DNA of 26,378 bases from Prasinococcaceae sp. CCMP 1430 (Eukaryota; Prasinodermophyta; Palmophyllophyceae; Prasinococcales; Prasinococcaceae). Both the position numbers and the translations under genes were made by a program. The notes beneath the pieces were generated by a model, which saw only the letters and a program-made list of their open reading frames with translations, ran no database searches and had not been told where the DNA came from. The DNA lies in NCBI GenBank assembly GCA_013416795.1, contig RQSC01000024.1:271391-297768 (forward strand). Reading direction: 5' to 3'. The first letter of the stretch is position 1. Each line of letters begins with the position of its first letter. Positions 12,501-19,798 of this stretch are shown here, piece by piece.

Positions 12501-14679
12501 GCAGCAACGATCCTGTGGCCGCTTCGACTGCGTCACGCAAGACGGCCACTAGCGCACCCGCACCACGCGCGGCAATACGGGGCCAAAGCTCGCATGTGCC
12601 GCGCAGCTGCTCCAGCACGACTGCAAAAGATGAGCGCGGTCCAAGGCGAGGTGCGCCCTTTACATCATCGTCACCAGCGCCATCGTCGTGATCGATGACA
12701 ACAACGTCCCTGCTATCCCCACGTGCTCCGGCCCACTTGATGTCCTGCAGCAGTTCTGCTCGCGTCCAGATGATCATGCCACCAATGGCGCGGCGCCCCT
12801 TTGGGCTGCCGACGGCACTGCCGCCACTCTCTGCGATTTCAGGATCAGAGCAGGCTCCTTCTTCAAGAGCGCTCGCTCCATTGTGCCCGTCGGTGCCTGT
12901 CACGCCCGCGGGTAGTTCGATGGCAACCACGCCAGCGATGCCTCCGGCGACCGCCTGTGCGGCGGCCAGAGCGGCGTAGCCCGCGACCTCAAGCGAGTCG
13001 CACACAAACACGCCCGGGTGCTGCGCGTCCTCGTGAAGCTTGCCCGAAGACTTAATCCAGCGAGCCACGCGCGCAGCCTCGATGCGCCCGGATTCCGCTG
13101 CGCCCTCGCATGCAATGACAGTGCAACTGCTGTCGAGCACGAAGACCCCATCGGCGTCAAAGGGAACAGCCTCACGCAGTGTGTGTAGGGACCCTGACAG
13201 CACTTCGGTTGCTTTCTGCCTCGGATTGTCCGCGATGATGAGCTCCACCAACCGCGAGTTGGCGCGCGCGTTGCGGTCAGCTGTGGACAGCCGGGCGATC
13301 TCGAGCTCGTGCTCCAGGCGCTGTGTGAAGATCTGTGCAATCATCGACAGACAAACGCGCGTGTGCAGGGGCACGAAGCGCGGCGAGATGTTGTGGCAAA
13401 CCACCATTCCCCACATGCGCAGCGCGGGCTTGCCACCGCCAGCGCTCGACGAGCCGCCGATGTCTTCGTGTGCGTCATCGGCCGAGTCCGCCGCAGCGGC
13501 GGCAATGATGAGTGGAACGACAAGAGTGCCACGCACACCCATGTTGTTGAGATATTCTTTGTGACACCCGATCGTCCCGCGGATCTGTGAGCCGGCCAAA
13601 AGGGCCTGCCGGCAACCAAATGCTGAGGCGAGGTCGCCCTCCGCGCACTGCAGCACAGGCGATGGCGTGTCGTTGACGTCCGCCAGCAACCGCGGCGCTG
13701 GGTGCTTGGTCAAGAGCCTCCGATTGACCTGGGGAAGGTCGGTCGCCGGCCAATGCAGGTGCAGGAAGGACGGGACTGACTCGGCGCGGCGTGCTTCGGC
13801 GCACACCTCGCCGTGCATGTCCGCGTGCAGGCGGTACACCATGCAGCGGTCGAAGCCAGATATCTCCCGCACCTCGCAAGCGAGCGCCTCGCAGAGCGTG
13901 GCCTCGCCGCGCAGGGCGCGCAGCCGCATCGCCGCGCCCGCCGCCGCGCGGTGACATTGCGACACGCCCGGTGGTAGGTCGCGCACGTCATCTGCTGAAC
14001 TGTCTGAGTCAGAGTCAGAGTCGGAGCCACAGCCACCAAATGTAGCGCCGACAGCCGCACCGGTATGACTCCCGTCAGCGTTTGCTTCGCACCCGGGGAG
14101 CGGGGCCAACGGGCTCGTATGTGTCGATTCAAGGTCTATCACAACTCCTTCCTCAGTCACGTGTACAGCAGCAGCGAGCGCTCCACCGTGCTCCTTCGAC
14201 CGCCGCCGCGCGTCGGCCTCGCGTGGCGCGATAGCGATCGGCGTGCGTGCTTCAGGCGCTCCCGATGCCGCAGCGGCGCAGATTTTGCGCAACGAGCGCG
14301 ACGTCAGGGCGCGGGACGCTGGCGCTCCGAGCAGCTCGGACGCGCCCACGCCGAGCATCGGCGCGCACGTCTCCGACGCTGCGATGACGCGTGGCGCAGG
14401 CGGGCGTGCCGTAGGCCCCGCACGGCCGCCGCTCTGGCCCTTGCCGCCCTTAGGCGCGGCTGCCAGCGTGTGAGCGCCAAATGCGAGCGCGTGCGCCCGC
14501 TCGAGGATGAGCACGGCGCCATGTCCTTGGACGACGCCAGGACGATAAATTCGCTCCGTCACCTTCTCCACAAGCCGCGCACGCTCGGCCGCGTCGGCGC
14601 CGTCCGCGGCGCGCGCGGCAATCACATCCGCGTCGGCCGCGTCGAGCTCGTCGGCTGTGCGCACCGCGGCGCGCGCCAT
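9592..14679 (-). CDS. PHY: Phytochrome with PAS-GAF-PHY-PAS-PAS-histidine kinase-receiver architecture
   Basis: Intron-less, 1695 residues from ATG 14679; the frame is open 46 codons farther, but a TATA-like element lies between the two ATGs, so the inner one is preferred. Domains: N-terminal PAS about 49-189; GAF 254-454 with bilin-attachment Cys372 in IRGTIGCHKEY, PATDLP, and the MWGMVVCHN strand; PHY 469-714 with intact tongue motifs (IKWAG, then PRSSF at 681-685); two PAS domains about 746-854 and 890-1022; HisKA with His1055 in CHEIRNPLNGI; ATPase with the N-box (NIVWNAVKY), DTGVGI, FKRF and GSTGLGL; receiver 1458-1599 with the acidic pair CDDE, acceptor Asp1515 (LLDEVMP), Thr (VLVTANS) and Lys (CAKP). 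A basic patch (ERKRAR) and a short leucine zipper (ALREENAALRRRLEELEKGL) end the protein. All catalytic and phosphotransfer residues are present, so it should be a functional light-regulated hybrid kinase, unlike land-plant phytochromes, which lost the His. Phytochromobilin or phycocyanobilin is the likely chromophore. Convergent with CDC5. Confidence 0.96.
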   Translation of the reverse strand: MARAAVRTADELDAADADVIAARAADGADAAERARLVEKVTERIYRPGVVQGHGAVLILERAHALAFGAHTLAAAPKGGKGQSGGRAGPTARPPAPRVIAASETCAPMLGVGASELLGAPASRALTSRSLRKICAAAASGAPEARTPIAIAPREADARRRSKEHGGALAAAVHVTEEGVVIDLESTHTSPLAPLPGCEANADGSHTGAAVGATFGGCGSDSDSDSDSSADDVRDLPPGVSQCHRAAAGAAMRLRALRGEATLCEALACEVREISGFDRCMVYRLHADMHGEVCAEARRAESVPSFLHLHWPATDLPQVNRRLLTKHPAPRLLADVNDTPSPVLQCAEGDLASAFGCRQALLAGSQIRGTIGCHKEYLNNMGVRGTLVVPLIIAAAAADSADDAHEDIGGSSSAGGGKPALRMWGMVVCHNISPRFVPLHTRVCLSMIAQIFTQRLEHELEIARLSTADRNARANSRLVELIIADNPRQKATEVLSGSLHTLREAVPFDADGVFVLDSSCTVIACEGAAESGRIEAARVARWIKSSGKLHEDAQHPGVFVCDSLEVAGYAALAAAQAVAGGIAGVVAIELPAGVTGTDGHNGASALEEGACSDPEIAESGGSAVGSPKGRRAIGGMIIWTRAELLQDIKWAGARGDSRDVVVIDHDDGAGDDDVKGAPRLGPRSSFAVVLEQLRGTCELWPRIAARGAGALVAVLRDAVEAATGSLLRAGIASVLNRSRLSDMGELEKVAAELSLLIDRAPMACMTVSANGEICTWNRWLQQSTGLYADAVIGTPLVSCLEGGPASPLAAALSSTLDSASDGEGVGTAEAHGVAFAIMGTTASGESCILRLIGDVVAAPAGVRSARNTPAQASAVVLAKEISAAIASTEQPGFLENMQSPVLCLDRNLRVTLWNHAMEVVTGGIASREVVGKLFLEEVIGTGAGGASCMQVATKQLFPLELALIRATRAEGSSQAASGALAEADVRTTVMCRGRALECVLSVRPAAERDGAPGEGGCLIYLQDQSMLRALEKAEAVRMAAEAAVRAKSNTISFLCHEIRNPLNGIVAATEFMRSGSSMLGEEMGELLQTTESCTRQLRRVVDDVLDATAIEQGKFKLNSQAFDLQAAISDCLQGVRPAASAKGLRLGLDVGGLRGLRHVVGDNVRLTQMISNIVWNAVKYTPAGQIELHAECTRATLPHDAPAGTPSARHRSGGASGDRGQGQVAGPAFGDLSLADTQGLDIAGGSNDSNSRDGGGSRVLVSIAVVDTGVGIAPEDCEKLFKRFELASSNVSKFGSTGLGLYYARTIARCLGGDISVESVLGAGSIFTCTVPFRIAPSARGDALVRSERPSSPIPRGLFEFMATGVPSECRMESAVHTIRGGDGTANARAAASESTAKSIVSGASARAQAPSASARAPPELSTPEGASAPANVIAPARGEQSTDGAASGKAGAVPKEALRVLICDDEHTNVRILQMALRKAAKSQGSPSPHIETAMNGKDALKLLRTSSFDIALLDEVMPGLYGTDVTQKLRAVEAEARAHQEVLNVSSFDPPRRLPVVLVTANSMPDDARTYARKGVDFLCAKPIPVRTLLGSLESIVHAAALGEVPGTDELPGLVRLEVTDSNGTERARPGDGLRDGERKRARPCDGGSDEPAHAQPAQKRASVAAPDSGDVAALREENAALRRRLEELEKGLH

Positions 14680-15127
14680 CCCCCGGCCCCCCGCCGACTG
14701 CCACGCAGCGCCGCCGCCGCCGCGCGGATAAATATGCCCTTCGCGCTCGCGCGCGCGTGGCGCATAAAAAACGCCAAAAAGTGACTCCGCGCAATCCACG
14801 TTGGACCGAAAAAGCACACAGCATACCTTGGTACCATCCGGATGGTAAAGGAGACCACCGCCCTCGCCTCGTTACAACCCCCATCCGAAATTCCCGCCGT
14901 GGTTTTCCGCGGTGGGCGTCAAACGCAATTCGAAACGCGCCCCCAGCGGCGCGCGTATCTCACGCAACGCGTCGTCGAAATTGGTAAACCGCCGTGGTAC
15001 GTACTACGTAACGTACGGTGCACTCTAGATTTTTAGATTTTTTAGATTTTTAGATTTTTGGCGGTGGGCGCCCGCGCACTGTCCGCGCTCGCCGCCATGC
15101 ACGCGCTCGCGAGTTGGCTGCCAGGTG
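14680..15127 (-). promoter_or_regulatory. Phytochrome upstream region: TATA-like box, palindrome, ACGT cluster
   Basis: No gene is seen here. On the minus strand a TATA-like GCATATTTATCC (ATAAATA at 14728-14734 on +) sits about 50 nt before the phytochrome ATG. A perfect 16-bp palindrome, TACCATCCGGATGGTA, lies at 14832-14847. At 14998-15016 there are three ACGT cores in under 20 bp, two of them the palindromic TACGTA; in plants ACGT cores are bound by bZIP factors, including light-signalling ones. An AT-rich repeat follows at 15026-15059. The region ends at the stop codon of the next minus-strand gene. Confidence 0.5.
15026..15059. repeat. Four tandem TAGATTTT(T) units
   Basis: Four consecutive 8-9 bp units of TAGATTTT or TAGATTTTT form a 34-bp AT island between the phytochrome promoter and the 3' end of the cysteine-rich gene. 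It could act as a 3'-end element for the latter or as a spacer; function unknown. Confidence 0.85.
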
Positions 15128-16806
15128 TCAGTCCTCAACAAAGTTCGCGCGGCAATTGAAACGGTCGATCTTGCTCAGACACGCCTTGTTGCCCAGCTCG
15201 AAGCCGCCCATGACCTTGATGTGCGGCGCGTCGCCGCAGTGCGTGTAACCCACGCCCTCGAAGACGCTGCCCACATGCAAGGTCGACGTCGTATTGAGGT
15301 TGTAGCCGGCCGGCTTGCAGCAGCGAAATCCGGTTATGTAGTCCACATTCATTGACCCGCTCGCCTTGTACATGCCTGTGAGGTAGTACCCATCGTCGCA
15401 TGTCTTGAACTTATGTCTATATCCAGTGGACCATGAACTGGTGACACACTCGGGGTTATCGTTGTTGTCAACGGGCACGCACTTGTATCGTTGGAGGAGA
15501 CCCAGCTTGTCGCAGCCATCTCTGTACAAAGCCGCGCCAAGGCGGGCAGTGTGGGCGCGCGGTAGCTGTCAGTGCCGCGCATTGCATGCACTCGCGGGTC
15601 TGGCGGGCCAGCGCGACACGCTTCGCAGACATGCATCCGCGCGCATCACACGTGCGCATGCGGCACGCGCGCGCGCACGCTCGCGTGCATGCATTCAAGC
15701 ATGCGCGGATGAGGTGCGCTCCGAGCATCCTAGTCCTACTGGCAGACAGTCAGGCGTCAGTTGTCTAATGTCCGAGCCGGCGCGCATGACGTACTCGTTA
15801 TCGCGATAGAACCCGGCGATGGCGTCCGAGTCGCTGTCGCAGTTTCTCCAGCCCGCGTCTCCCGAGAAATCGACAGTCTTCTCGTATTCGTCCGTGGCGG
15901 TGAACGAGGGAGGATCCGGCGGTGGCGGCAGCGGCGACGGGCTCGGTGGCGGGCTCGGTGGCGGGCTCGGCGGCGGCGACGGGCAGTCCAGCACGGCGTT
16001 CGCCTTGCGCGCCGCCTCCTCCACGTCACGGATGCGCTGCCGCAACGCCTCGATGCGCGAACCCACGTCCTGCCAGAGAGCGCGAGCGGGCGGGCGGGGG
16101 CGGGCGGGCGACAAGAGAAGAGACAACGCGCCACGACGACCCGCGACGGAGACGCCACGCGTCAGATGCGCACGCGCGCTCGCGCGCGTGCGCGCGCACA
16201 CGCGCGCGCAAACAACGCTAACAGCAAGCTGCACGCGCAAAGGCACTCGCGCACGCCCATGCGCCGCACACGCACCTGGCCGTTCACCTCGAGCTGACCG
16301 TGCACCGACACCGTGTGCTCGTACCTGCCCGCCCTGAAGTTGTACACCGAGCCGATGTCGGCGATGGGCACTCCGCCCACGCTCCAAAGCGTGCCTGCGC
16401 CGTCCGCCTGGCACGAGGTGGACCCGCCTTCGCCCCCCGCTTCGTCGCCATGGTCCTGCCAATAATAGTCTTCGTGCTCAGGCGAGCCCGGGGAGTAGAA
16501 GCGAGGCGGTGGCGCGTACAGAGGGGGCTGCTCACCCTCCTCATGCAGCAACAGCTCGCGACGGCGCGGCCGCGCGCCGCGCGCCGCTGTGGTTGGCGCT
16601 TCAGCGTCGCCCGAGACGCGCGACCGCGACGCACGAGCGAGCGTCTCGCCCACAGAGCGCGCCAGCACGTCAATCTCGCTCCGGGGGGCCGCCTCGGCGC
16701 GCGCGCGGTGGCCGCCCTGAGCCACCGCCGCGTTCGCGGTCGGCGGGGCGGACAGAGCCAGACACAGCGCTACGGCCAGTGCCAGCCACGCGCTCCGCAC
16801 CGCCAT
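15128..16806 (-). CDS. Secreted cysteine-rich protein with coiled coil and proline spacer, unknown family
   Basis: Model: exons 16806-16276, 16069-15740 and 15565-15128, all phase 0, 432 residues. The first intron (donor GTGCGTGTG, acceptor CTGGCAG) is well supported; the second is the best of several choices. A signal peptide is clear: MAVRSAWLALAVALCLALSA followed by PPTANA. Then come a low-complexity region, a beta-rich stretch (SVYNFRAGRYEHTVSVHG, LEVNGQ) leading into a short coiled coil (VGSRIEALRQRIRDVEEAAR), a Pro/Ser spacer (PSPPPSPPPSPPPSPSPLP) and a C-terminal Cys-rich part of about 190 residues. That part seems to repeat one pattern: CDSDSDAIAGFYRDN, ALYRDGCDKLGLLQRYKC and CDDGYYLTGMYKASGS, ending FRCCKP. 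About 13 Cys suggest disulphides. Likely an extracellular or cell-wall protein; I cannot name the family. The carrier gene lies immediately upstream, in the same frame. Confidence 0.7.
15941..15980. repeat. Coding repeat for the Ser-Pro-Pro-Pro spacer
   Basis: GGCTCGGTGGCG-type 12-bp units (+ strand) encode the PSPP repeats of the secreted protein on the minus strand. Such spacers are common in algal cell-wall glycoproteins and are usually hydroxyproline-glycosylated. Confidence 0.7.
16070..16275 (-). other. Intron rich in alternating GC/AC runs
   Basis: First intron of the secreted protein gene (206 nt). Much of it (about 16165-16212) is alternating purine-pyrimidine GCGC/ACGC sequence, the type that can adopt Z-DNA. 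Similar runs occur at 5957-5980 and 22192-22207. Confidence 0.6.
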
Positions 16807-16890
16807 GCCTCGCGCGCTTCTGCGAGTCGACGCGCGCGCTTCCACCATGCCTCCCCCCTCATCCTCCCCTCCCGCCCTGGCGAGCCTCAC

Positions 16891-18071
16891 CTTCGAGCGC
16901 CGCTCCGCCTGCATGCGGCTCTTGATTAGCTGCACCGGGTAGGTGATGAGAGTGGCGCCCACCTTCGCCAGGGCGCCCTGCGAGAATGTCTCCAGCGGCG
17001 TGAGCATCAGTTTGGCGTCCGAGCGCACGCCCTTGGCCTTGCGCACCCGCGCGCTCAGCTGCTCGATCAGCACGAATTGCACTGCCGGATTGGACACCAT
17101 CACCAAATTGGGAATCAGCCTGTGTGCGTTGCGCACGCGCGCGGGATGTGGGACGGAAGCCGCGTCAGTCGCAATGCACCCATCGACGCGAGTGGCGCGC
17201 CCCCGACTATCCCTCTCTCCCACACGCTCGCTCGCTCCCGCGCCCGTGCCCGCCGGGCGCGCGTACCCGCGGTAGAACGCCTTGATCCCCCCTTCGTCCA
17301 GGAGCGCCTGGCACTCCGCGATCATGCCACCGTCGCCGTCCGAGCTGACGTCCACGCCGCTACGGCGCTTCGTCTGCAGGCGGGTCACAACCGTCCAGAT
17401 GGGCTGCGTGATGCACACGTTCACCGCACCCGCGACCATCGAGACGTAGAGAGACTCGAGCGCAGAGACGTCCTGGTTTTTGCGCCTGCTGACGATGGCG
17501 TGGCGCAGCTTCTGGTACATGAAGAAGTAGATGCCCTGCGAAGCGGCGGTTCCAATGAGCGCGGGCTTGATGCCGCCGAAGAGCGCTTGCCATCCCTCGG
17601 CCTTTGCGAGTGCCACCACCTCGGAGAAGCCGGGGCGGACTTTGCGCGCGGACTGCGCGTGGGGGGCGAGGCACGGCGGTCAGCACGTTGCGGGCGGGCG
17701 AGCGGGGGGCGGCGGGGAGGGAGAGATGGATGGCGACTCGCGCTCGCTCGCCCGCTCACGTGGATCGCTGTGGCACGCGCGCGCGCAAATGGCAGCGGCA
17801 GGCCGGGCCGAGGGCGGCAGCCATGCGTGAGAGTGGCATCCACCGGACCGCTTCATCCCACGGCCACCGGCCTTCCGAGATGTCCAACAGATGCCCTCGC
17901 ACGCCAGCGCTGCGCCGCGCGGCGCGTGCGTACCACGTCCACGCTCCCTGTCTTCCTGCTGTGCACCGCCTGCCTCGTGGAGACGGTCATCAGCGGGAAG
18001 GTGGCCGTGAGGGCCATCATGCCGCCGAGGGCGCCCGCGATAGCATGGAGGCCCGCCTCCGAATCCGACAT
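16891..18071 (-). CDS. PXN-like peroxisomal NAD carrier (SLC25 family), lacking the last third
   Basis: Three exons: 18071-17934, 17652-17267 and 17119-16891 (donors GTACGC, GTACGC, GTGAGG; acceptors GCGCAG and ACACAG). They splice to 251 residues closely resembling plant PXN and animal PMP34: MSDSEAGLHAIAGALGGMMA, FPLMTVSTRQ, AEGWQALFGGIKPALIGTAA, SQGIYFFMYQK, QPIWTVVTRLQTK, GGIKAFYRG-LIPNLVMVSNP, TPLETFSQGALAKVGATL and TYPVQLIKSRMQAERRSK. These carriers have six transmembrane helices in three repeats and exchange NAD/AMP or related nucleotides across the peroxisome membrane. Repeats 1 and 2 are complete, but repeat 3 ends after helix 5: the expected loop plus helix 6 (about 60-70 residues) is absent. 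At that point there is a good GTGAGG donor, yet no matching exon appears downstream; instead the secreted-protein gene starts 85 bp later, in the same open frame. A CTGCAG-CCATG arrangement before the start suggests a 5' UTR intron. Confidence 0.85.
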
Positions 18072-18530
18072 GGCTGCAGGCGCAAGGCGGCGAGAGAGAG
18101 GGGAAAGGGGGAAGGGGAAAGGGGGGGAGAAGAGTGAGCGATTCGAGCTGGGGGGGCGGCAGCTCCCACCGCACGCGCGCCACAGCCCGCCGCGCGTCGA
18201 GCCCTCCCTCCCTCACCCCCGCCGTGGCCCTCCCAGCCGTTTCGAAAGCCCCTCCCTCCCTCCTCCTCCCCGGTGCTGCACGCGCCCCGCGCCCGGCCTC
18301 GCTTCTTCCGCGCACCTGTCCCCTGCCCCTCGCCCCCCCGCCCCTCCCCCGCTGTCTTCCCCCTTCCTTCACCTCCCACCCCTCTTCCCGGCACCGCGCC
18401 GCCCTCGCCGCCCTTGCCGCCCCCCTCCGCACCGCGGGGCGTGTCCTGCGCGCGGCGGGTGGCGCCCCCTCACCCTCCTCTCCCCCCCTCCACTCCATCT
18501 CTCTCTCATCAGTCCCAGTCTCTCCTTTCA
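18072..18530. other. Polypurine/polypyrimidine region upstream of the carrier
   Basis: On the + strand, about 18090-18140 is nearly pure G/A, and about 18195-18530 is strongly C/T-rich with many CCCTCC runs. On the minus strand the first becomes a long pyrimidine tract ending CTGCAG two bases before the carrier ATG, which looks like the 3' splice site of a leader intron. The second becomes G-rich and could form G-quadruplex or triplex structures. No protein-like frame is convincing here despite open frames on both strands. Confidence 0.5.
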
Positions 18531-18840
18531 ATGCGACCACATCCCGAATGCGAATGCGCGTGTGCACGTCGCGAGGTTTTGCGCCAGCGAGGCGCCAACC
18601 CGACGTTACAAACGCAACGCGCGGCGCTTGGCGCGCAGCGCGCGCAGCCGATGCGAGCCCCCGCCCTCCCTACCCCTCCCCCCTCCCGCGCGCTTCAACC
18701 AACCGCCCAATGCGCACGCGCGCGAGCACCCGCAACCTGCCCCAGCGTATGTATGAGAGGGTGGCCAAGGGCGGCGCGCCAACATGCCGGGGGTGCCAGC
18801 ACGGCCAAGACCCCTCCCTGCCGGCGCACGGCGCGCCGCG

Positions 18841-19699
18841 TGGGCTCCGAGCAGCTCGCGGGAGTGATGGACATCATCGGGCGCGAGGAGGCGGCAAACG
18901 CAGGCCGCACCGTGAAGGAGGGCAGATGGCTGCGCGAAAGGCGCTCTTCAAAGGCGCGGTGGACGAGGAAGACGACGAGTACTGCACGCGTGCCAGGTGC
19001 ATGGACGACGGCGTCGACCAGCGCGACCCGCTCACCACGTGCCTATCCGTGTGCTATCAAGGCGACTGGCAGGGGTCATTCAACTACGGCATCNCGCCGA
19101 CGCGCGCGCCCGCGAGCGCGTCCGCGGCGGCGCGCAGCGACGCGTACGCCTCGGAGAGCGGCGTCCCAGCCCCCGCCATCGCTCGGTGGCGGGCGATCGC
19201 CTGCCCGCCCCCCCAACACCTCCCCCCTACCGAGCGCGGTGTGGCCCTCCGACCCCTCCCCCCCGCCCTAACGCTACGTGTTTTCCTGGAGCACACTTTC
19301 GTCGACGAACTTCCGTTCCGTCCTCTGCCCGCATGCGTGCGCGCTCGCCGGCGCTCGCGCGTGCTCGAGGCGCCGCTCGTGCATGTGGGCGAGCCGCGGG
19401 CGCAGGCGCGACCGGCCGCGGGCATGGCGGAGGGCTCGGAGGAGGCGGGCTCGGCGGGGGGGGACCTGGCGCTGGTGGGCTCGGAGGAGGATTGGAACGT
19501 GGCGTGTGTGGCCGGGCGAGGCGGCGGCGCTCTCACCGCGAGGCGTGCTGGTGTTGCGCTTGGACGCCGCGCGCTCGTACAAATGTGCACTCGTGCGAAC
19601 ACTAGGAGGAAGCGCTGCGTTCTTCTGGTGCGAGTACAATGCGTAGGGATGGGGAGCGGCGAGCAGGGCGAGCGTGCGTCGCCAGCTAGCCGCATGTGA
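18841..19699 (+). other. Exon-like + strand pieces of an unresolved gene
   Basis: Not recognised. Several stretches have the GC3-rich codon pattern of real exons but sit in different frames. Piece A (about 18841-18925) encodes GSEQLAGVMDIIGREEAANA. Piece B (about 18927-19093) encodes MAARKALFKGAVDEEDDEY, CTRARCMDDGVDQRDP and LSVCYQGDWQGSFNYGI, with four Cys. Piece C (from ATG 19424) encodes MAEGSEEAGSAGGDLALVGS and EEDWNVACVAG. A further frame ends CALVRTLGGSAAFFWCEYNA at 19646. I see no splice sites that join A to B, so a sequencing frameshift is possible, and an undetermined base follows B at once. On the minus strand MAGAGTPLSEAYASLRAAAD (about 19180-19095) also looks coding, so the strand of the right part is open. 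Confidence 0.3.
19094..19094. other. Undetermined base (N)
   Basis: The only ambiguous base in the window. It lies directly after an exon-like stretch ending in FNYGI and may mark a low-quality site or a closed gap. Confidence 0.95.
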
Positions 19700-19712
19700 C
19701 GCGGGCGGGCGC

Positions 19713-19713
<1 letters not shown>

Positions 19714-19767
<54 letters not shown>
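19714..19767. repeat. (CTG)18 trinucleotide repeat
   Basis: Eighteen perfect CTG units on + (CAG on minus). It begins about 30 nt beyond the stop codon of the CFAP97-like gene and would lie in its 3' UTR as a CAG repeat, the only long perfect triplet run in the window. Confidence 0.95.
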
Positions 19768-19769
<2 letters not shown>

Positions 19770-19798
19770 GTTTGGGCGGCCTGCAAACAGCGAGCAGG

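Noticed and set aside
14065-14784. + strand 239-residue frame over the phytochrome N-terminus
   Set aside because: Very Arg-rich shadow with no recognisable motif.
17680-18567. Minus-strand 295-residue frame upstream of the carrier
   Set aside because: Composition follows the polypurine tract; Gly/Arg/Glu repeats only.
17077-18756. Long + strand frame of 559 residues
   Set aside because: Lies opposite the carrier exons and continues through low-complexity C/T tracts; no domain.
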